Below are positions 15,329 through 24,015 of a DNA stretch of 35,252 nucleotides, one piece after another. Position numbers and translations under genes: made by a program. This stretch comes from Okeania sp. SIO3I5. Its GTDB lineage: Bacteria; Cyanobacteriota; Cyanobacteriia; Cyanobacteriales; Microcoleaceae. The notes beneath the pieces were generated by a model. That model was not told the origin of the DNA. It worked only from the letters and a program-made list of their open reading frames with translations, and made no database searches. The DNA lies in NCBI RefSeq assembly GCF_010672085.1, contig NZ_JAAHHT010000017.1:47322-82573 (forward strand), written 5' to 3'. How positions within the stretch are numbered: position 1 is the stretch's first letter; every line of letters begins with the position of its first letter.

Positions 15329-17044
15329 CTAATTTCCTCGTAATTCTTTGAGTTTATCTAGAGAGTTTTGATACCACTTTTTATCTCCTTCTTGTTTGTG
15401 TAACTCGGCAGCTTTTTCAAAGTCTGATATGGCTTTTTCAGTATTCTTGTTACGCTTGTGAATCAGACCCCGGTTATAGTAGGGACTAGAATATTTGGGA
15501 TTGAGTTGAATAGCTTGGTTATAGTTAGCGAGCGCCTTTTCATATTTTCTCTGGTTATAGTAAACAAGACCCCTGCTATTGTAAGCATGATGATATTTAG
15601 GATTGAGTTGAATAGCTTGGTTATAGTCAGCGAGCGCCTTTTCATATTCTCCCTGGTCAGAGTAAACATTACCCCTGCCATTGTAATAATCAGCGTCTTC
15701 GGGATTGATTTGAATAGCTTGGTTATAGTCAGCGAGCGCCTTTTCATATTCTCCCTGTTTTTTGTAAACAATACCTCTGTTATTGTAATAATCAGCGTCT
15801 TCGGGATTGATTTGAATAGCTTGGTTATAGTCAGCGAGCGCCTTTTCATATTCTCCTAGGTCATCGTAAGCAATACCCCTGTTATAGTAAGCGTAATGAT
15901 ATTCAGGATTGAGTTGAATAGCTTGGCTGTAGTCAGCGAGCGCCTTTTCATATTCTCCCTGTTTTTTGTAAACAATACCTCTGTTATTGTAATAATCAGC
16001 GTCTTCGGGATTGATTTGAATAGCTTGGTTATAGTCAGCGATCGCCTTTTCATATTTTCCCTGCTTACGGTAAACAATACCCCTGTCATTATAAGCTTTA
16101 GCCAACTTTGGATTGAGTTGAATAGCTTGGTTAAAGTCAGCGAGCGCCTTTTCATATTCTCCCTGTTTATAATGTTTAGCACCTCTATCATAGTAACTTT
16201 CAGCATCCTTGATTTGAGATGGAGTCACATTATCAACATTTTCCACAACCTCATTTTCTATAGTCGCAACAGGAGTTCCCCTCACCAAAACCTCCTCAAC
16301 CTCCGGTGACACCTCCCGCAAAAAAGTCGAAATCAAAACCCCCTCCCCATCTCCACCAACTCTCGTCAACCCCACATGAATACCCACCAACTGCCCCGCC
16401 TCATTCAAAACCGCTCCCCCACTCATACCTTGATAAACATCCTCACCAGGTTCAGTAGGTTGATAATTCAAATTATTTCCTGCTCGTGGGTTAGTCACCT
16501 TAGCCGGAGTAAACTGAAAACCCTGCCTATTCTCAGCTCCAGGCCAACCCGCCACATAAACTTGATTGTCATCATCTAGCAAACTCGCCTCCCCCACTTC
16601 CGCCACCTCATAATCAGTCAGACTAGCAAACGCCACCACTGCCAAATCTTCCCGTGGGTAACGCTTGATAAATTTTAGAGGCAATACTTCTCCTGCTTCC
16701 CCTGGTTTTTCACTGCGAATAAACACCGAAAGTCCGTCATCAATATCAGAAATATGATTAGCAGTTAGCACATAATAAGTGGAATCTTTTCTACCAATAA
16801 TTACTCCCGAACCTTCCGGAATATATTTATCACCTCCCGTCAAAAAACTCTCGCTGACAATCTCAACCACCGTTTGTTTTGCCAATCTATTTAAAGCAAA
16901 AGGATTTTTAGAAGTACCTGATTTTGTAGCAGTCAAAATTGGTTGTTCTGGTTGTGATGATTGTCGGTTCTCAACAGTTTTTTCACCGCAACTAACCAGG
17001 GTGAATGTTGTTAGTATAATTGTTAGTTTAATGATATATTTCAT
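15329..17044 (-). CDS. Lipoprotein trypsin-like protease with eight TPRs
   Basis: A 571-residue protein when started at the ATG at 17044. That start places a signal sequence directly at the N-terminus, ending in the lipobox LVSC (Cys19), so it is probably a lipoprotein. A 14-residue longer start at 17086 is possible but would bury the signal. An S1/Deg-like serine protease domain follows, with the triad in LTANHI (His97), REDLAVVAF (Asp133) and GMSGGAV (Ser208). From about residue 277 come eight 34-residue tetratricopeptide repeats (YYNRGIVYKKQGEYEKALAD type), several nearly identical at DNA level, so the 102-bp units are recombination-prone. TPRs should present partners or substrates to the protease. 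No Shine-Dalgarno is evident. Targets are unknown. Confidence 0.93.
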   Translation of the reverse strand: MKYIIKLTIILTTFTLVSCGEKTVENRQSSQPEQPILTATKSGTSKNPFALNRLAKQTVVEIVSESFLTGGDKYIPEGSGVIIGRKDSTYYVLTANHISDIDDGLSVFIRSEKPGEAGEVLPLKFIKRYPREDLAVVAFASLTDYEVAEVGEASLLDDDNQVYVAGWPGAENRQGFQFTPAKVTNPRAGNNLNYQPTEPGEDVYQGMSGGAVLNEAGQLVGIHVGLTRVGGDGEGVLISTFLREVSPEVEEVLVRGTPVATIENEVVENVDNVTPSQIKDAESYYDRGAKHYKQGEYEKALADFNQAIQLNPKLAKAYNDRGIVYRKQGKYEKAIADYNQAIQINPEDADYYNNRGIVYKKQGEYEKALADYSQAIQLNPEYHYAYYNRGIAYDDLGEYEKALADYNQAIQINPEDADYYNNRGIVYKKQGEYEKALADYNQAIQINPEDADYYNGRGNVYSDQGEYEKALADYNQAIQLNPKYHHAYNSRGLVYYNQRKYEKALANYNQAIQLNPKYSSPYYNRGLIHKRNKNTEKAISDFEKAAELHKQEGDKKWYQNSLDKLKELRGN

Positions 17045-17181
17045 TATAGTTATTGTTTTGTTTAAAGAACCACTAGGAATCGCCAAAGATTGAAATCCTT
17101 ATTAGTCGTAAGTTTATATTGGCGATCGCTTATTACTTTCCATAGCAACACCAAAACTTTATCAAAATACTCTAAATAAGT

Positions 17182-17224
17182 CAGGACTTACGCAAAGATA
17201 CTATAGAATCCATTTAGTATCTTT
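17182..17224. repeat. Solo end of the CAGGACTTACGCA family and small hairpin
   Basis: CAGGACTTACGCAAA at 17182-17196 matches the terminal repeat of the four full elements at 21330, 24469, 27399 and 28464, but no partner end follows. It overlaps an inverted repeat AAAGATACTA...TAGTATCTTT (about 17194-17224). Confidence 0.6.
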
Positions 17225-17258
17225 TGAGGAAGTTGAGACTTGAAACCTATCATTTGAC

Positions 17259-17585
17259 GTTTGAAACGTCTGAAACGTCTCAGTTGGCCTTTGAAACGTC
17301 TCGGTTGAGGTTTGAAACGTCTCGGTTGGCCTTTGAAACGTCTCGGTTGGCCTTTGAAACGTCTCGGTTGAGGTTTGAAACGTCTCGGTTGGCCTTTGAA
17401 ACGTCTCAGTTGGGCTTTGAAACGTCTCGGTTGGGCTTTGAAAGGTCTCGGTTGGGCTTTGAAACGCCTCAGTTGAGGTTTGAAACGTCTCGGTTGGCCT
17501 TTGAAACGTCTCGGTTGAGGTTTGAAACGTCTCAGTTGAGGTTTGAAACGTCTCAGTTGAGGTTTGGGACATCTTGGTTGAGGCC
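17259..17585. repeat. 21-bp tandem repeat array
   Basis: Roughly fifteen to sixteen copies of a 21-base unit of the type TTTGAAACGTCTCGGTTGGCC, with variable positions (GGCC/GAGG/GGGC and CGG/CAG). Since 21 is divisible by three, both strands stay open. The minus strand reads TSTETFQ/RPTETFQ heptapeptides from a GTG or an internal ATG; the plus strand reads FETSRLA-like heptapeptides. Neither frame has a ribosome binding site. I treat it as a non-coding tandem repeat between the protease and COP23 genes, with the minus-strand heptad frame as an unproven alternative. Confidence 0.9.
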
Positions 17586-17708
17586 TTCACAACCACTTAA
17601 ACCTAAAAGTAATAAATTATAGATACCAAATGAGTATATATAATGACAATGCACCACCACCGAAACCCAGTTTCTGCCCAACATTTATTGTTAAAAAACA
17701 ATTTATTC

Positions 17709-17840
17709 TAGTAGACTGTTTCATCTTAAATGATGCAATAGGAAATTCTCTAGAGATTGCTTTCCTGACGGAATGCTCCGCAAACACTGTCGTTCGCAAT
17801 GACAATTCTAATGCACTATTTTAGGTGAAACAGTCCACTA
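17709..17840. repeat. 132-bp MITE-like element, copy 1
   Basis: It has inverted ends TAGTAGACTGTTTCATCTTA on the left and, inverted, TAGTGGACTGTTTCACCTAA on the right, with TA at both outermost positions. A second copy of exactly the same length lies in the opposite orientation at 23447-23578. The interior contains GGAATGCTCCGCAAAC, a sequence that also recurs in other repeat families here. It lies downstream of the COP23 gene. Confidence 0.85.
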
Positions 17841-17872
17841 CAAATTTTGCCCTAACAATTTCTAACTTCTGA

Positions 17873-18475
17873 TTATTCGCATCCCCAAGCACATTTATTA
17901 CTTTCTTGAGTGTTAGTTTCTAGAGAATTATCTATCCATTTATTCACATTAATTGCCTGTAAATTTCCATTACTAACCAACACTTCATCTGATGAATGTC
18001 TCAGCGCTGCAACTGAGTTATATTGTAGTTCTCCAAGTTTTCTAATCATTTCTTGGGAGTCATCCCCTGGTAAAAGAGTCATCAAAACATTAGGATCGGG
18101 ACAATCTGCAATATAATTATAATTTTCTTTAGAAGCACATAATACTGGCGAATTATTTGCCTTACCAGAAACAATATATTTCAAATCACCCGTATTTTGA
18201 TTATCTTGAAATTTTTGAGAAACGAGAGGACAACGCTTTTCAGGAGGATACCCTTTAAAATCATCAATTTCCCAGATAATTAAAGTTCTTAAAGTAGTCT
18301 TGCCATTCCTTTGTGGCACTCGTACAATAGTAGCAGGTTTACCCTCATCAGTACCACAGAAAAAACTAGCCTTACCTCCACTTTGTTGGGCCTGACTATT
18401 TTGAATTAGACCAGAAATTACAGCTAAACTAAAGCAACCAATAGTCGCCCATTGTTTGATAAATTGAAAATTCAT
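17873..18475 (-). CDS. COP23 domain secreted protein
   Basis: A 200-residue protein with an N-terminal signal peptide ending near NSQAQQ, followed by a domain typical of cyanobacterial COP23 (circadian oscillating protein) relatives: SFFCGTDEGKPATIVR, a TLIIW..DDFKGYPPEKRCP stretch, LKYIVSGKANNSPVLC, then DVNVLMTLLP-like DPNVLMTLLPGDD. Six conserved-looking cysteines suggest disulfides outside the cytoplasm, and the C-terminus is KCAWGCE. The ATG at 18475 is chosen because AAAGGAG lies about eight bases upstream; an ATG 21 bases earlier lacks support. It is apparently a single-gene unit surrounded by repeats. The molecular function of COP23 is unknown. Confidence 0.85.
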   Translation of the reverse strand: MNFQFIKQWATIGCFSLAVISGLIQNSQAQQSGGKASFFCGTDEGKPATIVRVPQRNGKTTLRTLIIWEIDDFKGYPPEKRCPLVSQKFQDNQNTGDLKYIVSGKANNSPVLCASKENYNYIADCPDPNVLMTLLPGDDSQEMIRKLGELQYNSVAALRHSSDEVLVSNGNLQAINVNKWIDNSLETNTQESNKCAWGCE

Positions 18476-18579
18476 ATATAGCACTCCTTTACTCACAAAG
18501 ATATAGTAATTATATACAATTTTTTCCTCTAACTGCCGGCTCGAATTAGCGGTAGTCCTGCATAGTAATGCTAATAGGA

Positions 18580-18669
18580 TATAGTCATCCTAAATGATTT
18601 GTGAAAAAAACTGTAGGGGTTTAGTATCTAAACCCAAGCACATAATGGATATGGAGACCAAACCCCTAC
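18580..18669. repeat. Second copy of the TATAGCCATCC family
   Basis: It begins TATAGTCATCCTAAATGATT, continues into CTGTAGGGGTTT and ends with GGAGACCAAACCCCTAC. The interior hairpin motif is the same as in the 48-bp array between ctaD and ctaE. The right terminal repeat seen in the copy at 7966-8076 is missing. Confidence 0.65.
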
Positions 18670-18734
18670 GTTCATTAATGGATAATGGATAATTATCTAT
18701 CCCTAAAAGGGAGAGGATTGACTAAATTACTATA

Positions 18735-19784
18735 GTACGGGAGCAAGATGCTCCCACTACCACCCCGCTCAAACAGAAGCATTCGCTAATTTAGCACTAC
18801 TAATTTCCTCCCGAATAGACTCGTTAATTTCATCTACCAAAAACAAGCGATCGCTAATAGATAATTCCCCAATAAACTTAACTAATTCCTGCCAAGATAA
18901 ACTCCCAAGTACGGGAGCAAGATGCTCCCACTACCACCCCGCTCAAACAGAAGCATTCGCTACTTTAAACACTACTAATTTCCTCCCGAATAGACTCGTT
19001 AATTTCATCTACCAAAAACAAGCGATCGCTAATAGATAATTCCCCAATAAACTTAACTAATTCCTGCCAAGATAAACTCCCAAGTACGGGAGCAAGATGC
19101 TCCCACTACCACCCCGCTCAAACAGAAGCATTCGCTACTTTAAACACTACTAATTTCCTCCCGAATCGACTTGTTAATTTCATCCACCAAAAATAAGCGA
19201 TCGCTAATAGATAATTCCCCAATAAACTTAACTAATTCCTGCCAAGATAAACTCCCAAGTACGGGAGCAAGATGCTCCCACTACCACCCCGCTCAAACAG
19301 AAGCATTCGCTACTTTAGCACTACTAATTTCCTCCCGAATCGACTTGTTAATTTCATCCACCAAAAATAAGCGATCGCTAATAGATAATTCCCCAATAAA
19401 CTTAACTAATTCCTGCCAAGATAAACTCCCAAGTACGGGAGCAAGATGCTCCCACTACCACCCCGCTCAAACAGAAGCATTCGCCACTTTAAACACTACT
19501 AATTTCCTCCCGAATCGACTTGTTAATTTCATCTACCAAAAACAAGCGATCGCTAATAGATAATTCCCCTATAAATTTAACTAATTCCTGCCAAGATAAA
19601 CTCCCAAGTACGGGAGCAAGATGCTCCCACTACCACCCCGCTCAAACAGAAGCATTCGCTACTTTAGCACTACTAATTTCCTCCCGAATCGACTTGTTAA
19701 TTTCATCTACCAAAAACAAGCGATCGCTAATAGATAATTCCCGAATAAATTCAACTAATTCCTGCCAAGATCAACTCCCCAACT
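18735..19784. repeat. Six 174/175-bp tandem repeats carrying a decayed small gene
   Basis: Unit starts are at 18735, 18909, 19084, 19259, 19433 and 19608. Each unit contains the hairpin GGGAGCA-AGA-TGCTCCC, a HIP1 octamer and, on the minus strand, a stretch reading SWQELVKFIGELSISDRLFL-VDEINESIREEISS. Units of 174 bp continue AK.ANASV to a stop. The 175-bp units (2, 3 and 5) have one inserted base and stop right after ISSV. No unit has a start codon. The peptide looks like a small antitoxin-type protein, but this is a resemblance in pattern only. Plus-strand frames here are artefacts of the repeat. Confidence 0.92.
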
Positions 19785-19803
19785 CTGACTCAACATTTCC
19801 TAT

Positions 19804-19986
19804 TTATTCAGGCAATTTTCCTGACTGCACAGTCTCTAACAAATCATTACGAAGTGCCTCTAAAAAAACACAATCATTGCCAATATCTGATGCCTCATCC
19901 TCATTTATATTATCAATTTCATCCAAACGTTTTTGATGGGTAGCAATTTGATTTTCAATTGCCTCAAGAATAAATTGCGTTGCTTT
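19804..19986 (-). pseudogene. Small gene fragment upstream of the 174-bp array
   Basis: An open frame of 60 residues without an ATG, bounded upstream by an in-frame stop at 19987. It reads FILEAIENQIATHQKRLDEI at the start and FLEALRNDLLETVQSGKLPE at the end, acidic and helical. An ATG at about 19787 just after its stop opens only 13 codons before a stop; a frame shift there would join it to the SWQELV peptide of the sixth repeat unit. I read it as the decayed partner or upstream gene of the repeated small ORF. Family not recognised. Confidence 0.45.
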
Positions 19987-20129
19987 CTAAGATAGTTTTA
20001 TTGTTAAATTTCCTTTCTTTGTTAATTGGGTAAAATTTAAGCATATTAAAATAATCAAATAGACATCTCCGATAATCAAAAATCAAATCAATTATCTCGC
20101 ATAAATTATCAATTCTTTCCCCCTACAGA

Positions 20130-20157
20130 GTAGGGACGTTGCATGCAACGTCCCTAC
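20130..20157. repeat. Perfect 28-bp palindrome
   Basis: GTAGGGACGTTGCA followed by its exact complement. A close relative with a six-base centre is at 30733-30762. Both are followed by a shared AAATCTGAAAAGTGCTGT-like segment (20296 and 30793 areas). A TAGGGGCGAATGGCATTCGC hairpin lies at about 20231. No gene is seen in 19990-20377. Confidence 0.85.
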
Positions 20158-20350
20158 CTAGTACGGACGTTGCATAACAAAAATGCGTTTTCTTATAGGG
20201 AATGCTCCGCAAACATGTCGCAATCGCTTGTAGGGGCGAATGGCATTCGCCCTTAGATGTCAGCTATTAGCGGAAAACGTCCCTACTTTATAGTCTGTAA
20301 ATCTGAAAAGTGCTGTCAAGTTCCATATAATTATGGTAAAATCTAGATTA

Positions 20351-20376
20351 ACTGATAACTGATAACTGATAACTGA
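20351..20376. repeat. GATAACT heptamers abutting a start codon
   Basis: Three to four ACTGATA units end two bases before the ATG of the Uma2 gene at 20378, occupying the place where a ribosome binding site would be. Confidence 0.9.
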
Positions 20377-20377
20377 A

Positions 20378-21304
20378 ATGACTCACGCCAAAATCAAAAT
20401 AGACGTACCCCAACCCTTTCTCGATCATACTCAATTACCAGATGAAGACGGCACCTTTGTGAAAAATTTCCAGGAACATCCCCAAAGTATCCTTTTAACT
20501 GACTCCATCGGAGCAATTTTACAACAGCGACACCCAGATGGAAACTATGCCATCGGACAAGATAGTGGTATCTATTGGCGACAAACAGAACCCCCCGAAA
20601 AAGGTGCAGAAGCACCAGATTGGTTTTACGTTCCCAATGTACCACCACTATTAGACGGTGAATTTCGTCGCTCCTATTGTCTGTGGCAAGAACCCACACC
20701 CCCTTTAATTGCTATAGAATTTGCCAGTGGTGATGGAACAGAAGAATTAGACAAAACACCTTTGTCAGTTTCCGAGGATGGTGAAACAATCAAACCAGGA
20801 AAATTTTGGGTCTACGAACAGATTATCCAAATAGCTTACTACGGAATATATATCGTGAAAACAGGCAACTTAGAAATGTATCATTTAGAGAATAACTCTT
20901 ATCGCCAGATGTCTCCTAATGAACGCGGTCACTATTTGATAGAACCCCTAGGAATAGAATTAGGAAAATGGGAAGGTTCCTATCAAAATCAAACTCAATT
21001 ATGGTTACGCTGGTGGGACTCTGAAGGTAACTTGTTATTAACAGGAGCAGAAGGAAAAGAAATAGAAAAAGCTCGTGGCGATCGCCTTGCCAACCAATTA
21101 GAACAAGCAGACCAACGGGCAGAACAAGCAGACCAACGGGCAGAACAAGAACGCCAACGGGCAGAACAAGCAAACCAACGGGTAGAGCAAACAGAACAAA
21201 GACTAAGAAATGCTATTCCTCAATTATTAGCAATGGGAATGAGTGTGGAACAAGTAGCACAAACTCTGGGTTTAAATGTTGACGAAGTGATGAATAATGA
21301 ATAA
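20378..21304 (+). CDS. Uma2 family (DUF820) putative nuclease with coiled-coil tail
   Basis: A 308-residue protein of the Uma2/DUF820 family, which has a PD-(D/E)XK nuclease-like fold and is hugely expanded in cyanobacteria. Core residues are Pro80-Asp81 in EAPDWFYVPNV, Glu114 in LIAIEFASGDG, and a lysine probably in GKFWVYE (Lys142). Residues 226-282 form a coiled coil of repeated DQRAEQA units. The C-terminus MGMSVEQVAQTLGLNVDEV looks like a small helix-turn-helix. There is no Shine-Dalgarno; heptamer repeats touch the start. It is flanked by repeats on both sides and has no operon partner. The cellular role of the family is unknown. Confidence 0.9.
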   Translation: MTHAKIKIDVPQPFLDHTQLPDEDGTFVKNFQEHPQSILLTDSIGAILQQRHPDGNYAIGQDSGIYWRQTEPPEKGAEAPDWFYVPNVPPLLDGEFRRSYCLWQEPTPPLIAIEFASGDGTEELDKTPLSVSEDGETIKPGKFWVYEQIIQIAYYGIYIVKTGNLEMYHLENNSYRQMSPNERGHYLIEPLGIELGKWEGSYQNQTQLWLRWWDSEGNLLLTGAEGKEIEKARGDRLANQLEQADQRAEQADQRAEQERQRAEQANQRVEQTEQRLRNAIPQLLAMGMSVEQVAQTLGLNVDEVMNNE

Positions 21305-21329
21305 TTAATAATTAATAATTAATAATTAA

Positions 21330-21421
21330 CAGGACTTAGGCAGAACCACCATATATAGTAGGGGCGAACGGCCGTTCGCCCCTACAGATAGTATTTTCTC
21401 TGATATTTTGCGTAAGTCCTG
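21330..21421. repeat. MITE-like element A (CAGGACTTACGCA family)
   Basis: A 92-bp element with ends CAGGACTTAGGCAGAA and TTTTGCGTAAGTCCTG. It contains a second palindrome GTAGGGGCGAACGG-CCGTTCGCCCCTAC. It is flanked by AATTAA on both sides, although the surrounding AATAATT repeats make that match less telling. Confidence 0.85.
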
Positions 21422-21587
21422 AATTAAATAATTCTTGCATTATTAATTGTTAATTGTTAATTATTAATTGTTGAAACATCCAAACCAGAAACCGGGTTTA
21501 TAATCCTGATGATTGTTTTTCACTCTCACGAAATTTGATGGGATCATTAGTATTCCTGCATCTTGAGCGGAAAGTAATTAATCAGTT

Positions 21588-21698
21588 TAGTAGGGTGCGT
21601 TAGACGGCTAAAATTTCGACTGTGAAAAGCATTTGAAAATCCGTCGTAACGCACCATTTTAGATGGCGCTGCGTTAATGAAATGTAACGCACCCTACT
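21588..21698. repeat. MITE-like element (TAGTAGGGTGCGTTA family)
   Basis: About 110 bp with inverted ends AGTAGGGTGCGTTA and TAACGCACCCTACT. It lies directly downstream of the first symporter gene. Related copies are at 27306-27379 and 27646-27737, and a half-copy is at 23576-23627. Confidence 0.85.
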
Positions 21699-21712
21699 GG
21701 TACTTCCTTAAT

Positions 21713-23407
21713 TTAATCTAACTGTTCCTCCCCAATATCGCTAATTGGAGCAGGTGCAGCGAAAGGCGATCGCAACTCTTCTACCATCTCTTGTATTTCC
21801 AATGGTGGAGGATCTGTCATCCGAGATACTACGAAAGTCACAACAAAATTCAATAACATTGCTACTGTACCGAACGCTTGATCGGACAACCCCAAAAACC
21901 ATGTCGGCATTCCATAGAATCTTACACCAACAATATAGATAGTTATGGATACTAAACCAACGATCATACCACTTATGGCTCCTTCCCGGTTAGTTCGCTT
22001 ATCAAAAATTCCCAAAATAATTGCTGGAAAAAAAGTAGCAGTACTCACACCAATTCCCAAAATTGCTATCTCAATTACAAAACCGGGGGGATTGATGCCG
22101 AAATAACCAGCAAAGGCGATCGCCAATACTACCATTATTCTGCCGAGCATTAATCTTTGTGACTCTGATGCTTCTGGGTTAATTAGGCGGTAGTAAATAT
22201 CGTGAGCAATGGCACTAGAAATTACTAATAACAAACCCGATGCAGTAGACAATGCAGCAGCTAATCCTCCTGTTGCTACTACAGCAATTACCCAAGGAGC
22301 GAGTTTTGCTACTTCTGGTGTAGAAAGAGTGATAATATCCGGATCGAGAATGATTTCATTAGTCTCTGTATCTGGAGTCAACTGCAAACTACCGTCATTA
22401 TTTTTATCACTGAATTCTAACAAACCTGTATTTTGCCACTTTGTCGCCCAGTCTAACTGTTGCACTTCCTCTACAGTTTTGTTGTGTAAACTATCAATTA
22501 AGTTGTATCGCGCAGAAACAGCTAAAGTGGGAACGGTTGTCGAAAAAACGGCAATAAACAATAATGCCCAAGCTACAGAATACCTAGCTGCTGTCACGTT
22601 AGGCACAGTATAGAAACGAACAATAACGTGGGGTAAACTAGCAACACCAACCATGCCAGAAATACTTATGCATAAAAAATCTAGCATGGTTGTTTTGGTG
22701 AAAGCAACAGTATATTCGGGAAAACCTAAGTCAACCTGAACTTGATTGAGTTTTTCTACAATATCACCAAAGGTAAAAGCGAATTGTGGGAGCGGAATAT
22801 TTGTCAGAATATTGCTAATAGCAATAGCTGGAATCAAATAAGCAACAATAAGTATAAAATATTGAGCAACCTGAGTCCAAGTAATGCCTTTCATCCCTCC
22901 TAAGATTGCGAAGAAGGCAACTATAACCATACCGATGACAACACCAACTTCAATGGGGACTCCCAAAAATCGACTGAAGACAATACCTACACCTCGCATT
23001 TGTCCGACAACAAAAGTTATAGATATAATCAGGGCAGCAATAACCGCAACGATCCGAGCAATATTAGAGTAGTAGCGATCGCCTATAAAATCTGGTAAAG
23101 TATATTTACCAAACTTTCGCAGATATGGAGCAAGCAGTAATCCCAAGAGTATATAACCTCCTGTTGCTGCTAATACATAATAAGAACCATCATAACCTAA
23201 AGTTGACAGTGCTCCTGCCATAGAAATAAATGAAATTGCAGACATAAAGTCCGCTGCTGTGGCAGCACCATTAGCAATTGCAGGTACACCTCGATCTGCG
23301 ACGAAAAAACCTTGACTATCTTGGACGCGCGATCGCCATCCAATGTACAGGTAAAGCATTAAGGAAATTGTTACGAAAATAAATGTCCAAATTTCTGTAT
23401 TCATCAT
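21713..23407 (-). CDS. Sodium:solute symporter large subunit, VC_2705/ActP-like (copy 1)
   Basis: A 564-residue member of the sodium:solute symporter family with about thirteen helices, predicted to import an organic anion such as acetate with sodium. Typical segments are the N-terminal FFVADRGVPAIANGAATAAD-FMSA and the YLRKFGKYTLPDFIGDRYYS stretch. An external loop (about 300-365) contains D334-K-N-N-D-G339, a calcium-loop-like DxNxDG motif. The C-terminal tail ends ISDIGEEQLD. It is closely similar throughout to the second copy at 28665-30356, but no small-subunit gene precedes it. Instead repeats fill 23408-23670. Two adjacent ATGs at 23407 and 23404 are both possible. The substrate is not determined. 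Confidence 0.92.
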   Translation of the reverse strand: MMNTEIWTFIFVTISLMLYLYIGWRSRVQDSQGFFVADRGVPAIANGAATAADFMSAISFISMAGALSTLGYDGSYYVLAATGGYILLGLLLAPYLRKFGKYTLPDFIGDRYYSNIARIVAVIAALIISITFVVGQMRGVGIVFSRFLGVPIEVGVVIGMVIVAFFAILGGMKGITWTQVAQYFILIVAYLIPAIAISNILTNIPLPQFAFTFGDIVEKLNQVQVDLGFPEYTVAFTKTTMLDFLCISISGMVGVASLPHVIVRFYTVPNVTAARYSVAWALLFIAVFSTTVPTLAVSARYNLIDSLHNKTVEEVQQLDWATKWQNTGLLEFSDKNNDGSLQLTPDTETNEIILDPDIITLSTPEVAKLAPWVIAVVATGGLAAALSTASGLLLVISSAIAHDIYYRLINPEASESQRLMLGRIMVVLAIAFAGYFGINPPGFVIEIAILGIGVSTATFFPAIILGIFDKRTNREGAISGMIVGLVSITIYIVGVRFYGMPTWFLGLSDQAFGTVAMLLNFVVTFVVSRMTDPPPLEIQEMVEELRSPFAAPAPISDIGEEQLD

Positions 23408-23446
23408 AAATAGTGGTTGTACGGGTTATAGGAAGAAGGAGTCTGG

Positions 23447-23630
23447 TAGTGGATTGTTTCACCTAAAATAGTGCATTAGAATTGTCATTGCGAACGGCAG
23501 TGTTTGCGGAGCATTCCGTCAGGAAAGCAATCTCAGGCCAATTTCCTATTGCATCATTTAAGATGAAACAGTCCAGTAGGGTGTGTTAGCGTTTGCGCAG
23601 CATTCCGCAGGAAAGCGTAACGCACCGTTT
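23447..23630. repeat. 132-bp MITE-like element, copy 2, plus half-element
   Basis: 23447-23578 is the inverted counterpart of the 132-bp element at 17709-17840, starting TAGTGGATTGTTTCACC and ending CAGTCCAGTA. Its right end fuses with a half-copy of the TAGTAGGGTGCGTTA family (23576-23627). Both sit upstream of symporter copy 1, where the second copy has its small-subunit gene. Confidence 0.85.
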
Positions 23631-23670
23631 TTTGAGGAAAGCGGAACTCACTGCATATAGATTTGCATTT

Positions 23671-24015
23671 TCAAGTCCCATTATTTATTTCCGATAAAAT
23701 TTGTACAATTTTCGGTTTTAAGTCTGGTAAGTTATATTCTACTACATTCCAAACTTCGTCCAAGTTTATTCCAGCATAGTTATGAATCAAGACATCTCGA
23801 AATCCAGCAATTCTTCGCCAGGGAATATCTGAATAACTTTGTCTTAATTCGGGAGAAAGCAATTTGACTGCTTCTCCTATCACTTCAAAACAGCGAATCA
23901 CTCCATCTTGAATCAAAGATGATTGTAAAAATTCTGTTTTTCCTCCTTTTGTGTAAACCTCAATGCGACTGAGGCGATCGAGGATATCTTGTAAATACAC
24001 TTTATCATCTGTCAT
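23671..24015 (-). CDS. hepT: HepT-like HEPN toxin (DUF86)
   Basis: A 114-residue HEPN-domain protein of the HepT type. The ribonuclease signature Rx4HxY is present in FRDVLIHNYAG (Arg73, His78, Tyr80). IQDGVIRCFEVIGEAVKLL in the middle is the usual HepT helix. In characterised MntA-HepT systems the antitoxin MntA silences HepT by adding AMP residues to the motif tyrosine; the same is inferred here. The start at 24015 overlaps the stop of mntA by 4 bases, so the two are one translationally coupled unit. Confidence 0.93.
   Translation of the reverse strand: MTDDKVYLQDILDRLSRIEVYTKGGKTEFLQSSLIQDGVIRCFEVIGEAVKLLSPELRQSYSDIPWRRIAGFRDVLIHNYAGINLDEVWNVVEYNLPDLKPKIVQILSEINNGT

Noticed and set aside
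15458-16309. Several open frames in other frames and on the opposite strand of the TPR region
   Set aside because: They are shadows of the 102-bp TPR repeats; the protease-TPR frame is clearly the real one.
17224-17622. Plus-strand heptad protein in the 21-bp array
   Set aside because: No start signal, mirror of an equally open minus frame, no known family.
2784-19784. CRISPR arrays at the 48-bp, 21-bp and 174-bp repeats
   Set aside because: Units are directly adjacent with no variable spacers, and no cas genes are present.
19171-19936. Plus-strand repeat proteins (MLISSTKNKRSLIDN type)
   Set aside because: They are antisense readings of the 174-bp units; the minus strand has the more protein-like peptide, itself without a start.
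20130-20157. Phage or plasmid origin or an operator at the perfect palindrome
   Set aside because: A sister copy at 30733 and shared flanks show that it is a dispersed repeat.
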